Shown here one piece after another: positions 40,423 through 49,117 of a stretch of 64,000 nt of DNA (position 1 is its first letter; each line of letters begins with the position of its first letter). The notes under the pieces were generated by a model. The model saw nothing but the letters and a program-made list of their open reading frames with translations, was not told the DNA's origin and ran no database searches. The translations under genes were made by a program, and so were the position numbers. This DNA is from Thermobispora bispora DSM 43833 (GTDB lineage Bacteria > Actinomycetota > Actinomycetes > Streptosporangiales > Streptosporangiaceae), in NCBI RefSeq assembly GCF_000092645.1, contig NC_014165.1, positions 1,798,001 through 1,862,000 on the forward strand, in the 5' to 3' direction.

Positions 40423-41070
40423 TCAGGCCTGGCGCGCGGCGAACGCCGGGCCGGTGGGATCGGCGCTCTCCGGCCCCGGCTGCTGGATGAACTCGTCGAT
40501 GAAGTGGTGGCAGATGCGGCGCATGCGATCGGCGTTCATGGCCCGGGAGCCGAGGATCACCTGGATCGACAGGCCGTCGATGAGGCCGATCAGGAGGTTC
40601 GCGAGCACGACCGCGTCACCGCCGCGCACCACACCCCGGGCTTGGCCGTCCCGGATGATGCCGGCGACGACGGCGCGCCACTCGCCGTAGACGCTCTCGT
40701 TGAGCTCCTGCAGGTCGGGCTCGTGGATCGCCTCGTTCCAGAGCGCGGCCCACACCCGCCAGGCCTGCACGGTCACCGGATCGATGGGCAGGTAGGAGTC
40801 GACGAACGCCCGCAGCTTGACCAGGGGGTCGTCGTCGCTCTCGAGGATGGGACGGCGGCGCTCCAGGGAGCTGCGGAAGTTGAACTCGAACGCGGCGTGC
40901 AGCAGGTCGCGCTTGGTCGGAAAGTAGTAGTGGACGGTGCCCGTCGCGGTGCCGATCCGGGCGGCCACATCGGAGACGCGCAGGGAGCGGAAGCCCTGCT
41001 CTGCGATCACCTCGCACGTGGCCGAGAGGATCTGCCGGCGCCGCTGCGCCTCAGCGCTCGGTCGTGCCAT
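40423..41070 (-). CDS. TetR/AcrR family transcriptional regulator (BetI-like)
   Basis: 215-residue repressor. The N-terminal helix-turn-helix (RRRQILSATCEVIAEQGFRS, then VSDVAARIGTATGTVHYYFPTKRDLL) is typical, and the C-terminal ligand/dimer domain (WAALWNEAIHEPDLQEL, ANLLIGLIDGLSIQVIL) resembles BetI-type regulators. ATG at 41070 is chosen with GAGGGGG five bases upstream; a GTG at 41076 is in frame. Its promoter region has ACTGAT-TC-ATCAGT (41108-41121), the same palindrome as at the nine-gene operon, so it very probably represses both itself and that operon until the substrate or its CoA ester is present. Confidence 0.88.
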   Translation of the reverse strand: MARPSAEAQRRRQILSATCEVIAEQGFRSLRVSDVAARIGTATGTVHYYFPTKRDLLHAAFEFNFRSSLERRRPILESDDDPLVKLRAFVDSYLPIDPVTVQAWRVWAALWNEAIHEPDLQELNESVYGEWRAVVAGIIRDGQARGVVRGGDAVVLANLLIGLIDGLSIQVILGSRAMNADRMRRICHHFIDEFIQQPGPESADPTGPAFAARQA

Positions 41071-41107
41071 TCCCACCCCCTCGGTGATCCGGACCAGGGG
41101 CAGCTTA

Positions 41108-41121
41108 ACTGATTCATCAGT
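41108..41121. promoter_or_regulatory. TetR-type operator in front of the tetR gene
   Basis: ACTGAT-TC-ATCAGT; perfect 6-base arms. Same sequence class as 39714-39727, about 40 bp upstream of the TetR start. Confidence 0.6.
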
Positions 41122-41445
41122 CAGGTCGAAAACCTCCGCTGAAGGCGGGGGAGGGGGACTGGCTCGTCATGGTGGGTGTCCGCCCGGCCCGCGGCGGCGT
41201 GTCCATGGGCGCGTACCCCGTGGCCGCCCGGACATGGCGGCCCGGCACCGGGCGCTCGCTCCGCGGTGGGCCGCCAGGCGCTCGCACCGTGGTGGGGCGC
41301 CGGAGCTCGCCGCGGTGGTCCGCCGGCCGGGGTCCGGCGCCCCCGTGCGACGCCACCGCACTCTCGCCGCCCTCGTCGACGGCCTCCACCGGTCTCGGCA
41401 TCCCCTCGTGCCGGGCGGCCCGGCGGATCGCGCCCGATCAGACGG

Positions 41446-41474
41446 TTGACCAAAACATACTTTTCCTACATATT
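41446..41474 (+). promoter_or_regulatory. promoter of the monooxygenase cluster
   Basis: TTGACC (41446-41451), 17-base spacer, CATATT (41469-41474). The spacer holds CATACTTTTCCTA. Predicted start near 41481, so a very short leader precedes GTG 41504. Confidence 0.5.
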
Positions 41475-41503
41475 GAATGGGTAATTCGATGAGGGGAGGA
41501 ACG

Positions 41504-43069
41504 GTGACCGACTCCACCGGCACTCCGCGTCCCGCCCGCCCGCCCGGCACCGCCGGCGGCGGGCCGTACGGTCCCGGGCAGCGGCCCGCGGGACGGCCAT
41601 CCTCCGAACCACCCCACCAGCGGCCGGCGCAGCGCCGGCGCGCCGTACCCGCCGCGACGCGCCGGACGGACCGCAGGGGCGGGGCCGGCGCGGCGGGGGA
41701 GCGGCCGCGCAAGCAGGTGCACCTGGCCGCGCACTTCCCCGGCGTGAACAACACGACGGTCTGGTCCGACCCCCGGGCGGGCAGCCAGATCGACTTCTCC
41801 TCCTTCGTCCACCTGGCCCGCACCGCGGAGCGCGGCAAGTTCGACTTCTTCTTCCTCGCGGAAGGGCTGCGCCTCCGCGAGCACAAGGGCCGCATCTACG
41901 ACCTGGACGTGGTCGGCCGCCCCGAGTCGCTCACCGTGCTCGCCGCGCTCGCCGCGGTCACGGAGCGGATCGGGCTCGCCGCCACGGTCAACACCACCTT
42001 CAACGAGCCGTACGAGCTCGCCCGGCGGCTGGCCACGCTCGATCACCTCAGCGGCGGCCGGGCGGCGTGGAACGTGGTGACGAGCTTCGACGCCTTCACC
42101 GGGGCGAACTTCCGGCGCGGCGGCTACCTCGACGCGAAGGACCGCTACACCCGCGCCGCCGAGTTCCTGCGGCTCTCCCGCACGCTGTGGGACTCCTGGC
42201 AGCCCGACGCGATACTCGCCGACCAGGGGGCGGGGCGGTTCCTCCGGCCCGGCGGCATCGCCGAGGTGCGGCACGCGGGCCGGCACTTCACCATCGAGGG
42301 CCACTTCACCACCCCGCGCAGCCCGCAGGGCCACCCGGTGATCATCCAGGCCGGGGACTCCGACGAGGGCCGCGAGTTCGCCGCCTCCGCCGCCGGCGTC
42401 ATCTTCACCCGGCACGCCACCCTGGAGGCGGGCAAGGCGTTCTACGCCGACGTCAAGCGCCGCCTCCCGAAGTACGGCCGGGCCCCGCACGAGCTCAAGA
42501 TCATGCCGGGCGCCACGGTGGTGGTCGCGGACACCGACGCCGAGGCGGCCGAGCTCGCGGCCGAGATCCGCCGCCGGCAGGTGAGCCCGCAGACCGCGAT
42601 CGCCCTGCTCGAGCAGGTCTGGGGCCGCGACCTGTCCGCCTACGACCCGGACGGGCCGCTCCCGGACATCGAGCCCGACCTCTCCTCCGACATCATCCAA
42701 GGCCGGGTACGGCACGGCGACCGGGCCGCCCTGGTGGCCCGGTGGCGGGAGGTCGCCCGGGAGAAGAACCTCACCATCCGCGAGCTGGTCATCGAGATGA
42801 CCGGGCGGCAGACCTTCATCGGCTCCCCCGAGACCGTGGCCCGGCGGATCGACGAGTACGTCCAGGCCGACGCGGCGGACGGGTTCATCCTCGTGCCGCA
42901 CCTCATCCCGGGCGGGCTCGACGACTTCGTCGACCGGGTCGTGCCCTTGCTGCAGGAGCGCGGCGTGTTCCGCACCGAGTACACCGGCACGACCCTCCGC
43001 GAGCACCTCGGCCTCGGCCCGGCCCCCGGCCCCGACCGGTACCTCGACCCACCCGGAGAGACCCGATGA
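41504..43069 (+). CDS. NtaA/SnaA/DszA family FMN-dependent monooxygenase
   Basis: 521-residue LLM-class (bacterial luciferase-like) oxygenase that uses FMNH2 supplied by a separate reductase. The conserved start [50 protein letters not shown] and FTTPRSPQGHPVIIQAG are hallmarks of the nitrilotriacetate/DBT-sulfone/dimethylsulfide monooxygenase group. The first about 70 residues are an unusual Pro/Arg/Gly-rich extension. GTG at 41504 is used because GGGAGG precedes it; if initiation were at GTG 41717 the protein would have the standard N-terminus. It is the first of four tandem monooxygenases and overlaps the next (ATGA). Organosulfur oxidation is inferred from family and context. Confidence 0.85.
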   Translation: MTDSTGTPRPARPPGTAGGGPYGPGQRPAGRPSSEPPHQRPAQRRRAVPAATRRTDRRGGAGAAGERPRKQVHLAAHFPGVNNTTVWSDPRAGSQIDFSSFVHLARTAERGKFDFFFLAEGLRLREHKGRIYDLDVVGRPESLTVLAALAAVTERIGLAATVNTTFNEPYELARRLATLDHLSGGRAAWNVVTSFDAFTGANFRRGGYLDAKDRYTRAAEFLRLSRTLWDSWQPDAILADQGAGRFLRPGGIAEVRHAGRHFTIEGHFTTPRSPQGHPVIIQAGDSDEGREFAASAAGVIFTRHATLEAGKAFYADVKRRLPKYGRAPHELKIMPGATVVVADTDAEAAELAAEIRRRQVSPQTAIALLEQVWGRDLSAYDPDGPLPDIEPDLSSDIIQGRVRHGDRAALVARWREVAREKNLTIRELVIEMTGRQTFIGSPETVARRIDEYVQADAADGFILVPHLIPGGLDDFVDRVVPLLQERGVFRTEYTGTTLREHLGLGPAPGPDRYLDPPGETR

Positions 43070-44250
43070 CCGAACCCATCCATCTCGCCGTCGCGCTCGA
43101 CGGCGTGGGCTGGCACCCGGCGGCCTGGCGGGAGGAGTGCACGCGACCCCGGGAGATCTTCACCGCCGGGTACTGGGCGAGGCTCGTCGCCGAGGCGGAG
43201 CGCGGCCTGCTCGACTTCGTCACCTTCGAGGACGCCCTCGGCCTGCAGTCCACCCTGCCCGACGGCGTGGACGGCCGGACCGACCAGGTCCGCGGCCGGC
43301 TCGACGCCGTGCTGATCGCCGCCCGGGTCGCCCCGCTCACCACCCGGATCGGGCTGATCCCCACGGCGACCACCACCCACACCGAGCCGTTCCACGTCGC
43401 GATGGCCATCGCCACCCTCGACCACGTCAGCCGGGGGCGGGCCGGCTGGCGCGTGCGGGTCTCCCCGGGCCGGACCCACGCCCGGCACTTCGGGCGGCGC
43501 GACTTCCCCCGGATCGAACGCCTCCCCGCACCCGGCGATGGGCCGGTCGCCCGGCACATCCGGGAGCTGTTCGACGAGGCTGCGGACGCCGTGGAGGTGG
43601 CGCGCCGGCTCTGGGACAGCTGGGAGGACGACGCGGAGATCCGCGACGTGGCCACCGGCCGGTTCATCGACCGCGACAAGCTCCACTACATCGACTTCTC
43701 CGGCCGCTGGTTCAGCGTCAAAGGGCCGGCGATCACGCCGCGGCCGCCGCAGGGGCAGCCGCTCGTCACCGCGCTCGCGCACGCCCGGATCCCCTACGAG
43801 TTCGCCGCGCGCTCGGCCGACGTGGTCTACGTGACCCCGCACACCCGGGAGGAGGCCGCCGCCGTCGTGCGCGAGCTGCGGGAGATCCCCCGGGACGGGG
43901 ACCCGCTGAAGATCTTCGCCGACCTCGTCGTCTTCCTCGGCCCGGACGCCGCCGCCCGCAAGGCGCGGCTCGACGACCTCGACGGCGCCGAGTTCACCTC
44001 CGACGCCGCGGTCTTCACCGGCACCGTGGAGGAGCTCGCCGACCTGCTCGAGGACTGGCGGCGGGCCGGGATCGAGGGGTACCGGCTGCGCCCCGGCGTG
44101 ATCCCGCACGACCTCAAGGCCATCACCCGTGGCCTCACCGCCGCGCTCCGCAGGCGCGGCCTGTTCCGCTCCGCGTACGAGGCGCCCACCCTGCGCGGCC
44201 TGCTCGGCCTCGGCCGGCCGGTCAGCCGCTACGCCCGGGCCGTCACCTGA
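43066..44250 (+). CDS. LLM-class flavin-dependent oxidoreductase
   Basis: 394-residue luciferase-like monooxygenase. ATG at 43066 overlaps the preceding stop. The N-terminal barrel is visible as [35 protein letters not shown] and [36 protein letters not shown] corresponds to the flavin/substrate region. Distantly related to the first monooxygenase but shorter, without the N-terminal extension. The C-terminus ends [13 protein letters not shown]. The substrate is unknown; paired enzymes of this kind often oxidise different members of one compound class. Confidence 0.87.
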   Translation: MTEPIHLAVALDGVGWHPAAWREECTRPREIFTAGYWARLVAEAERGLLDFVTFEDALGLQSTLPDGVDGRTDQVRGRLDAVLIAARVAPLTTRIGLIPTATTTHTEPFHVAMAIATLDHVSRGRAGWRVRVSPGRTHARHFGRRDFPRIERLPAPGDGPVARHIRELFDEAADAVEVARRLWDSWEDDAEIRDVATGRFIDRDKLHYIDFSGRWFSVKGPAITPRPPQGQPLVTALAHARIPYEFAARSADVVYVTPHTREEAAAVVRELREIPRDGDPLKIFADLVVFLGPDAAARKARLDDLDGAEFTSDAAVFTGTVEELADLLEDWRRAGIEGYRLRPGVIPHDLKAITRGLTAALRRRGLFRSAYEAPTLRGLLGLGRPVSRYARAVT

Positions 44251-44342
44251 CGGCGAGACGCTGCCCGCCCGCCGCCCGGGCGGGGCGCGGTCGCGGTGCC
44301 GCGGACGCCGTGCCGTACCGACCGGCTCAAGGGGGAACCGCC

Positions 44343-45422
44343 GTGAAGTTCCTGCTCATCACGATCATCCCGCATGTGCCGAACCCGCGCACCGGCGAGG
44401 TGACGCCCATCACCGAGCGGTTCCGGGAGGTGATCGCCGCCGCCGAGCTCGCCGAGGAGCTCGGCTTCGACGGCTTCGGCGTCGGCGAGCGGCACGAGCC
44501 GCCGTTCATCTCCTCGGCGCCGCCCGTGGTGCTCAGCCACATCGCCGCCAAGACCTCCCGCATCCGCCTGTTCACCGCGGTCACCACGCTGAGCCTGCTC
44601 GACCCGGTGCGGGCCTACGAGGACTACGCCACGCTCGACCACCTCTCCGGCGGCCGCCTCGAGCTGATCATCGGGAAGGGGAACGGCGCCGCCCAGGCCA
44701 GGCTGTTCAACGTCACGCCCGAGGACCAGTGGGACCGCAACCGCGAGGGCTACCGGCTGCTGCGCCGGCTCTGGCGGGAGGAGCGGGTCACCTGGGAGGG
44801 CCGCTACCGGCCGCCGCTGCGGGACGCCGTGGTCGTGCCGCGCCCGCTGCAGCGGGAGATCCGGATCTGGCACGGCAGCGCCACGAGCCGGGAGTCGGTG
44901 GAGCTGGCCGCCGAGAACGGCGACCCGCTCTTCTCGGCGAACGTCGCCCAGCCCATCGAGCCCTACGCCGAGCTGATCGACTACTACCGGGAGCGGTGGG
45001 CGTACCACGGGCACGACCCGGCCGACGCCCTGGTCGGCGCGGGGAGCGCCGGCTACTACGCGGCGCGCCGCTCCCAGGACGCGATCGAGACCTACCGGCC
45101 GATCTTCGAGGCCCGTACGGCGCGGCTGCGGCGCTCCGGCCAGGACCCGGTCTTCCCCACCCTGGAGGACGCGCTCGAGCGGAGCTCCCTCCTGGTCGGC
45201 AGCCCGCAGCAGATCATCGACAAGGTCATGCGATACCACGAGCGGTTCGGCCACGAGGTCATGCACCTGCCCGCCGACCGCGACGGCCTCACCGAGAGGC
45301 AGCAGCGGGAGACGCTCGAGCTGTTCCAGAGCGAGATCGCCCCCGTGCTGCGCAAGGAGATCCCCAGCAGGCCGTTCCCCGAACCCGTCTCGCCCACGCC
45401 GACCACCGGAGGAACCCCGTGA
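44343..45422 (+). CDS. LLM-class flavin-dependent oxidoreductase
   Basis: 359-residue luciferase-like protein: [39 protein letters not shown], and near the end [18 protein letters not shown], all standard for the family. GTG at 44343 is supported by AAGGGGGA seven bases upstream; 92 bp separate it from the preceding gene. The stop overlaps the next start (GTGA). Whether it uses FMNH2 or F420 cannot be decided; the genes around favour FMN. Confidence 0.87.
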   Translation: MKFLLITIIPHVPNPRTGEVTPITERFREVIAAAELAEELGFDGFGVGERHEPPFISSAPPVVLSHIAAKTSRIRLFTAVTTLSLLDPVRAYEDYATLDHLSGGRLELIIGKGNGAAQARLFNVTPEDQWDRNREGYRLLRRLWREERVTWEGRYRPPLRDAVVVPRPLQREIRIWHGSATSRESVELAAENGDPLFSANVAQPIEPYAELIDYYRERWAYHGHDPADALVGAGSAGYYAARRSQDAIETYRPIFEARTARLRRSGQDPVFPTLEDALERSSLLVGSPQQIIDKVMRYHERFGHEVMHLPADRDGLTERQQRETLELFQSEIAPVLRKEIPSRPFPEPVSPTPTTGGTP

Positions 45423-46576
45423 TCGCCTCCCCGGCATCCCCCTCGGCCCCGCCCACGCTCCCGCTCTCCGTGCTCGACCTCTCGCCCATCCCGTCAGGGG
45501 GCGACGCCGGCACCGCGCTGCGCAACACCATCGACCTGGCCCGCCACGCCGAGCGGCTCGGCTACCGCCGGTACTGGCTCGCCGAGCACCACCTCGCCGC
45601 CGGGGTGGCGAGCTCGGCCCCGGCCGTGCTCATCGGCCTCGTCGCCGCGGCCACCACCCGGATCAGGGTCGGCTCCGGCGCGGTGCAGCTCGGCTACCAG
45701 ACACCGCTCGCCGTGGTCGAGCAGTTCGGCATCATCGACGCGCTCCACCCGGGCCGGATCGACCTCGGCCTCGGCCGCTCCGGGCAGCGCGTGGCCGAGA
45801 TCGCCGCCCGGCCCGCCGAGGAGCCCGAGCCGGCCGGGCCGCGGTGGGTCGACGGGCTGCTGATCCCGCCCCGGTTCTCCTTCGCCGGGCTCGCCGCCTC
45901 CGGCCGGCTCGCCTTCCAGGCCTCGCTGCTGCGGCCGCCCGGCGCCGAGATCCCCGACTTCGGTGAGCAGGTCGACGCGGTCCTCGCCCTTCTCGAGGGC
46001 ACCTACACCTCCCCGGAGGGCTTCGACGCGCACGCCGTGCCCGGGGAGGGCGCCGACGTGGAGGTGTGGATCCTCGGCAGCAGCGGCGGGCAGAGCGCCC
46101 GGGTCGCGGGGGAGCGAGGGCTGCCGTTCGGGGCGAACTACCACGTCAGCCCGGCCACTGTGCTCGAGGCGGTGGAGGCGTACCGGAAGTGGTTCACCCC
46201 GTCCGAGTACCTCGCCGAGCCGTACGTGATCGTGTCGGCGGACGCGGTCGTGGCCGAGGACGACGCCACCGCCCGGGAGCTGGCCAAGCCGTACGGCGTG
46301 TGGGTGCACGGCATCCGCACCGGCAAGGGCGCGATCCCGTACCCGACGCCGGCCGAGGCCGACGCGTTCGAATGGAGCGAGGCCGACCGGGCGCTGGTGG
46401 CCGACCGGATCGACACCCAGTTCGTGGGCTCGCCGGAGACCGTGGTGGCCGGGCTGCGGACGCTCCGGCGGGTCACCGGGGCCGACGAGCTGCTCATCAC
46501 CACGATCACCCACGACCACGCCGACCGGGTGCGCTCGTACGAGCTGCTCGCCGAGGCCTGGCGGGCGTCGGAATGA
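45419..46576 (+). CDS. MsnO8-type LLM-class oxidoreductase
   Basis: 385 residues. The start [22 protein letters not shown] and [39 protein letters not shown] and [14 protein letters not shown] are the pattern of the MsnO8 group of luciferase-like oxidoreductases. GTG at 45419 has GGAGG six bases upstream and overlaps the third monooxygenase stop. Last gene of the four-gene cluster. Its exact reaction is unknown. Confidence 0.87.
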   Translation: MIASPASPSAPPTLPLSVLDLSPIPSGGDAGTALRNTIDLARHAERLGYRRYWLAEHHLAAGVASSAPAVLIGLVAAATTRIRVGSGAVQLGYQTPLAVVEQFGIIDALHPGRIDLGLGRSGQRVAEIAARPAEEPEPAGPRWVDGLLIPPRFSFAGLAASGRLAFQASLLRPPGAEIPDFGEQVDAVLALLEGTYTSPEGFDAHAVPGEGADVEVWILGSSGGQSARVAGERGLPFGANYHVSPATVLEAVEAYRKWFTPSEYLAEPYVIVSADAVVAEDDATARELAKPYGVWVHGIRTGKGAIPYPTPAEADAFEWSEADRALVADRIDTQFVGSPETVVAGLRTLRRVTGADELLITTITHDHADRVRSYELLAEAWRASE

Positions 46577-46880
46577 GAGGGCGGGACCGGTGACGCCCGG
46601 TACGGCGGCCGCACGCGCCCACGGGGCCCGGCACGGTGCGCGGGCCGGGCGAGCCGTGCGCGAGGAACGCCTCGCCCCGGGCGGCCGCGGTCTCGCGGGC
46701 CGCCCCGGCCAGGGGCGGTCCTGGCGTCGCGCGTACCGTGGCCGCCGGACCCGGCCCGCGCCGTCTCCCGCGCGGGGGACGACGCCCGCGCCGCGCACCG
46801 GGCGGATCGGGCCGCGTGGCCTGCTCCGGGCTTCTCACCCTGTGAGATTTCCTGAATTCCCTATTGACTTTATCGCTAAA
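46577..46880. other. 304-bp intergenic region upstream of the cysteine leader
   Basis: GC-rich up to 46840, then an AT-rich promoter-like stretch (46843-46885) with TTGACT at 46864-46869 and TAAAAT at 46877-46882, one mismatch from the -10 consensus. No gene. Confidence 0.45.
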
Positions 46881-46979
46881 ATGCCCAAAGTAGAGGCTGT
46901 GCGAAGCAGTGAGCCGCTCGTCGCCCGCCTGCACGTCGACCTGAAGCGTCAGGCGAGCGCGCTCTGTGCCGTGCGGTGA
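46881..46979 (+). CDS. putative cysteine-attenuator leader peptide upstream of the sulfate-transporter genes
   Basis: Short open frame of 32 codons whose C-terminal half reads RLHVDLKRQASALCAVR. This fits the actinobacterial leader peptides found before sulfur-assimilation operons (pattern xHVDLxRxxSAxC, ending shortly after a Cys codon), in which slow translation of Cys under cysteine starvation switches on the downstream genes. The Cys codon is TGT at 46965-46967, six bases before the base of a 7-bp hairpin (46973-46991) that includes the stop codon. If TAAAAT at 46877-46882 is the -10 box, GTG at 46899 is the more likely start, giving 26 residues. Downstream are the small membrane protein and YeiH-type transporter. 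Confidence 0.65.
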   Translation: MPKVEAVRSSEPLVARLHVDLKRQASALCAVR

Positions 46980-46991
46980 TCCGTTCACCGC
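46973..46991 (+). promoter_or_regulatory. hairpin at the end of the cysteine leader
   Basis: GCGGTGA-TCCGT-TCACCGC: perfect 7-bp stem spanning the leader stop codon. A ribosome paused at the Cys codon would sit next to it, so it could act in attenuation. Confidence 0.45.
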
Positions 46992-47332
46992 GATCCGCTC
47001 GCCCATCGGCGCGACCCCATGCCGTGCCGTACCCGGACGAGACGCTCCCCCGGGAGCACGCGCCGGCCGTTCGCGCATCCCAGGAGTGAGGCACGGCCGC
47101 ATGGCCGCCCCCGGTACCGGCACCCGATGTGTGCCCCGTACCGCGTCATCGGCCGCCCCGCCGCCCATCGCGCGATGATCACGGTCGGCACCCCAGGCGC
47201 CCCGGATCGCAGTTCACCACGCCCGGCGCCATCCCCGGCCCGGACACCTCGCCCACCTCCCCGGACCCCGCGCACGCGCGGGTCGTGGGCTTCCCCCATC
47301 CACCACGGCGTGAGCCGCAGAAAGGCACTCTC
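46992..47332. other. leader region between cysteine peptide and first transporter gene
   Basis: About 340 bases of untranslated leader, presumably containing the attenuator structures. No coding sequence or clear terminator hairpin with U-tract is recognised. Confidence 0.4.
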
Positions 47333-47467
47333 ATGTCCACCGAAGAATCGCCCACCGCGAAGGAGACACGCTTCGCCGTCAACGAGGACTGGGCGGCCAC
47401 GATCATCGGCCTGGCCCTTCTCGTGCTCGTCATCACCGGTGTGATCCCGACGGGGGTGGTGCCGTGA
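47333..47467 (+). CDS. small membrane protein preceding the YeiH-type transporter
   Basis: 44 residues: a hydrophilic N-terminus (MSTEESPTAKETRF) followed by NEDWAATIIGLALLVLVITG, one TM segment ending in IPTGVVP. Larger YeiH-type transporters in other bacteria start with a similar EDWxAVxxGLxL helix, so this looks like the separated first helix of the transporter. The stop overlaps the next start (TGATG), which supports joint assembly. Preceded by GAAAGG; ATG at 47333. Confidence 0.65.
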   Translation: MSTEESPTAKETRFAVNEDWAATIIGLALLVLVITGVIPTGVVP

Positions 47468-48594
47468 TGAGCACCGAGACCACCGCGCCCGCCGCATCCG
47501 GCACCCGTTCCGGCACCCCCGCCTGGTACTGGGCGGCCCTCGGCGTGCTGGCCGTCCTCATCCTCGGCGCGGCCACCCGCTACCTGGAGAAGAACGTCCC
47601 CGAATGGTTCTCCGGGTCGGACCTCGCCGCGGCCATCGAGTACCCGGTCTACGCGATCGCCCTCGGCCTGGTCGGGAACGGCCTGCTCACCGTGACCGGG
47701 CTGCGGGAGCGCCTCGCCGGCGGGTTCCGCACCGAGTTCTTCATCAAGACCGGCCTGGTCCTCCTCGGCGCCTCGATCAACCTCAAGGTGATCGTCACCG
47801 CTGCCGGGCCCGCCATCATCCAGGGCATCATCCTGATCACCTCGGTGTTCCTCTTCACCTGGTGGCTCGGCGGGCGGTTCGGCCTGGACGACAAGCTCCG
47901 CGCCCTGCTCTCCTCGGCCGTGTCGATCTGCGGCGTGAGCGCGGCCATCGCCGCGGCCGGGGCCGTGCAGGCCAAGCGGGAGCAGCTCGCCTACAGCGCG
48001 AGCCTGGTGATCGTCTTCGCCCTGCCGTCGATCTTCATCCTCCCGGCCCTCGCCTCCGCGCTCGGGCTGAGCCCGGAGGTCGCCGGCGCCTGGATCGGCG
48101 GCAACATCGACACCACGGCCGCGGTCACCGCCGCCGGCGCCATCGTCGGGGAGGAGGCCCTCGCGGTCGCCTCCATCGTCAAGGTCACCCAGAACGCCCT
48201 GATCGGCGTCGTGGTGGTGCTGCTCACCGCGTACTTCGCCCTGCGCGTCGAGCGCCGGGCGGACGCGCCGCGGCCCGGCGTGGGCGAGCTGTGGCGGCGG
48301 TTCCCGAAGTTCGTGCTCGGCTTCGTCGCCGCCTCGGTGATCGCCACCTGGTACCTCACCACCGTGCCGGCCGCCGACGGCAAGGCCGTGATCGGGGTCG
48401 CCAACGACCTGCGGACCTGGTTCCTCATCCTGGCCTTCGTCAGCATCGGCCTGGAGTTCCGGGTCGCCTCGCTGCGTGAGGCCGGCTGGCGCCCGATCGG
48501 CGTGTTCGCCGCGGCCACGGTGGTCAACGTGCTGCTGGCGCTCGGCCTCGCCACCGTGCTGTTCAGCGGCTTCTCCGTCAGCGGATCGGGCTGA
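47467..48594 (+). CDS. YeiH family putative sulfate exporter/transporter
   Basis: 375-residue membrane protein with about 10 hydrophobic segments. PSE/UPF0324 features: YPVYAIALGLVGNGLLT, FFIKTGLVLLGASINLKVI, LSSAVSICGVSAAIAAAGAV, GAWIGGNIDTTAAVTAAGAI and LAFVSIGLEFRV. Members are assigned as sulfate or sulfite transporters on limited evidence and are often controlled by CysB-type sulfur regulators. Here the gene is preceded by a cysteine-attenuator leader, which supports a sulfur role. ATG at 47467 is used; GTG 47464 is possible. Probably either exports excess sulfite released by the neighbouring monooxygenases or moves sulfate. Confidence 0.87.
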   Translation: MSTETTAPAASGTRSGTPAWYWAALGVLAVLILGAATRYLEKNVPEWFSGSDLAAAIEYPVYAIALGLVGNGLLTVTGLRERLAGGFRTEFFIKTGLVLLGASINLKVIVTAAGPAIIQGIILITSVFLFTWWLGGRFGLDDKLRALLSSAVSICGVSAAIAAAGAVQAKREQLAYSASLVIVFALPSIFILPALASALGLSPEVAGAWIGGNIDTTAAVTAAGAIVGEEALAVASIVKVTQNALIGVVVVLLTAYFALRVERRADAPRPGVGELWRRFPKFVLGFVAASVIATWYLTTVPAADGKAVIGVANDLRTWFLILAFVSIGLEFRVASLREAGWRPIGVFAAATVVNVLLALGLATVLFSGFSVSGSG

Positions 48595-49117
48595 CCGGCC
48601 GCCGGGCGGACGCCGCGGCGGGGCGCCCAGCGCGGGCGCCCCGGACGCCGCCCACCGACCTCCTACCTCCCGGCACCTTCGGGGCGGGTGCGCACCGTGC
48701 GGGGCGCGCCCGCCCGTCCCCCATCCGGGGGCGGTCGTGCGACCCGGATGGCCGGGGCGGGCTCGCGCGGTCACCCCGGCCGTGGGTGCTCCGCCGGCGG
48801 CCCATCGGCCGCACGGTCCGCCGGCCCGTCGGGACCCTGCGCGGCCGCACCGCGCGAGCCGGGCCTCCGCCGGTCCCGCCGTCCCCGCGATCGGGCGGCC
48901 GGTGCCGCCGGCCGGTCGCGCCGGGCTCACCCCCGTACGGCGCCCGGACGGCTGGCCTGCCACCCGGGCGGCCGGGAGAAGCGGCCGTCCCGCCGCGATC
49001 GGCGGCCGGTGCTGCGAGCCCGGGCCTATGTGAACGTTTCATGAGATGACTGTGTTTCCGCCGTGTCGCGGCTTTCCGGGGAAATAGGGTGTGGGCCGGA
49101 CGGCTTCAAGAGCGGAT
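48595..49117. other. 523-bp intergenic region
   Basis: Contains the terminator at 48620-48642. Close to 49040-49090 the sequence is less GC-rich and may carry the promoter of the methyltransferase gene, but no good boxes are seen. Confidence 0.45.
48620..48642 (+). terminator. hairpin terminator after the YeiH-type gene
   Basis: GGGGCGCCC-AGCGC-GGGCGCCCC, perfect 9-bp stem 25 bases after the stop. Confidence 0.6.

Larger units (their letters stand above)
41071..41503. other. 433-bp divergent region between TetR gene and monooxygenase cluster
   Basis: Contains the TetR autoregulatory operator near 41108 and the rightward promoter at 41446-41474, set in an AT-rich patch (41440-41490). No gene. 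Confidence 0.55.

Noticed and set aside
46864-46892. TTGACT at 46864 as -35 box for the first cysteine leader
   Set aside because: The hexamer 17 bases downstream (AAAGTA) is not a -10; TAAAAT at 46877 fits better, though without a clear -35.
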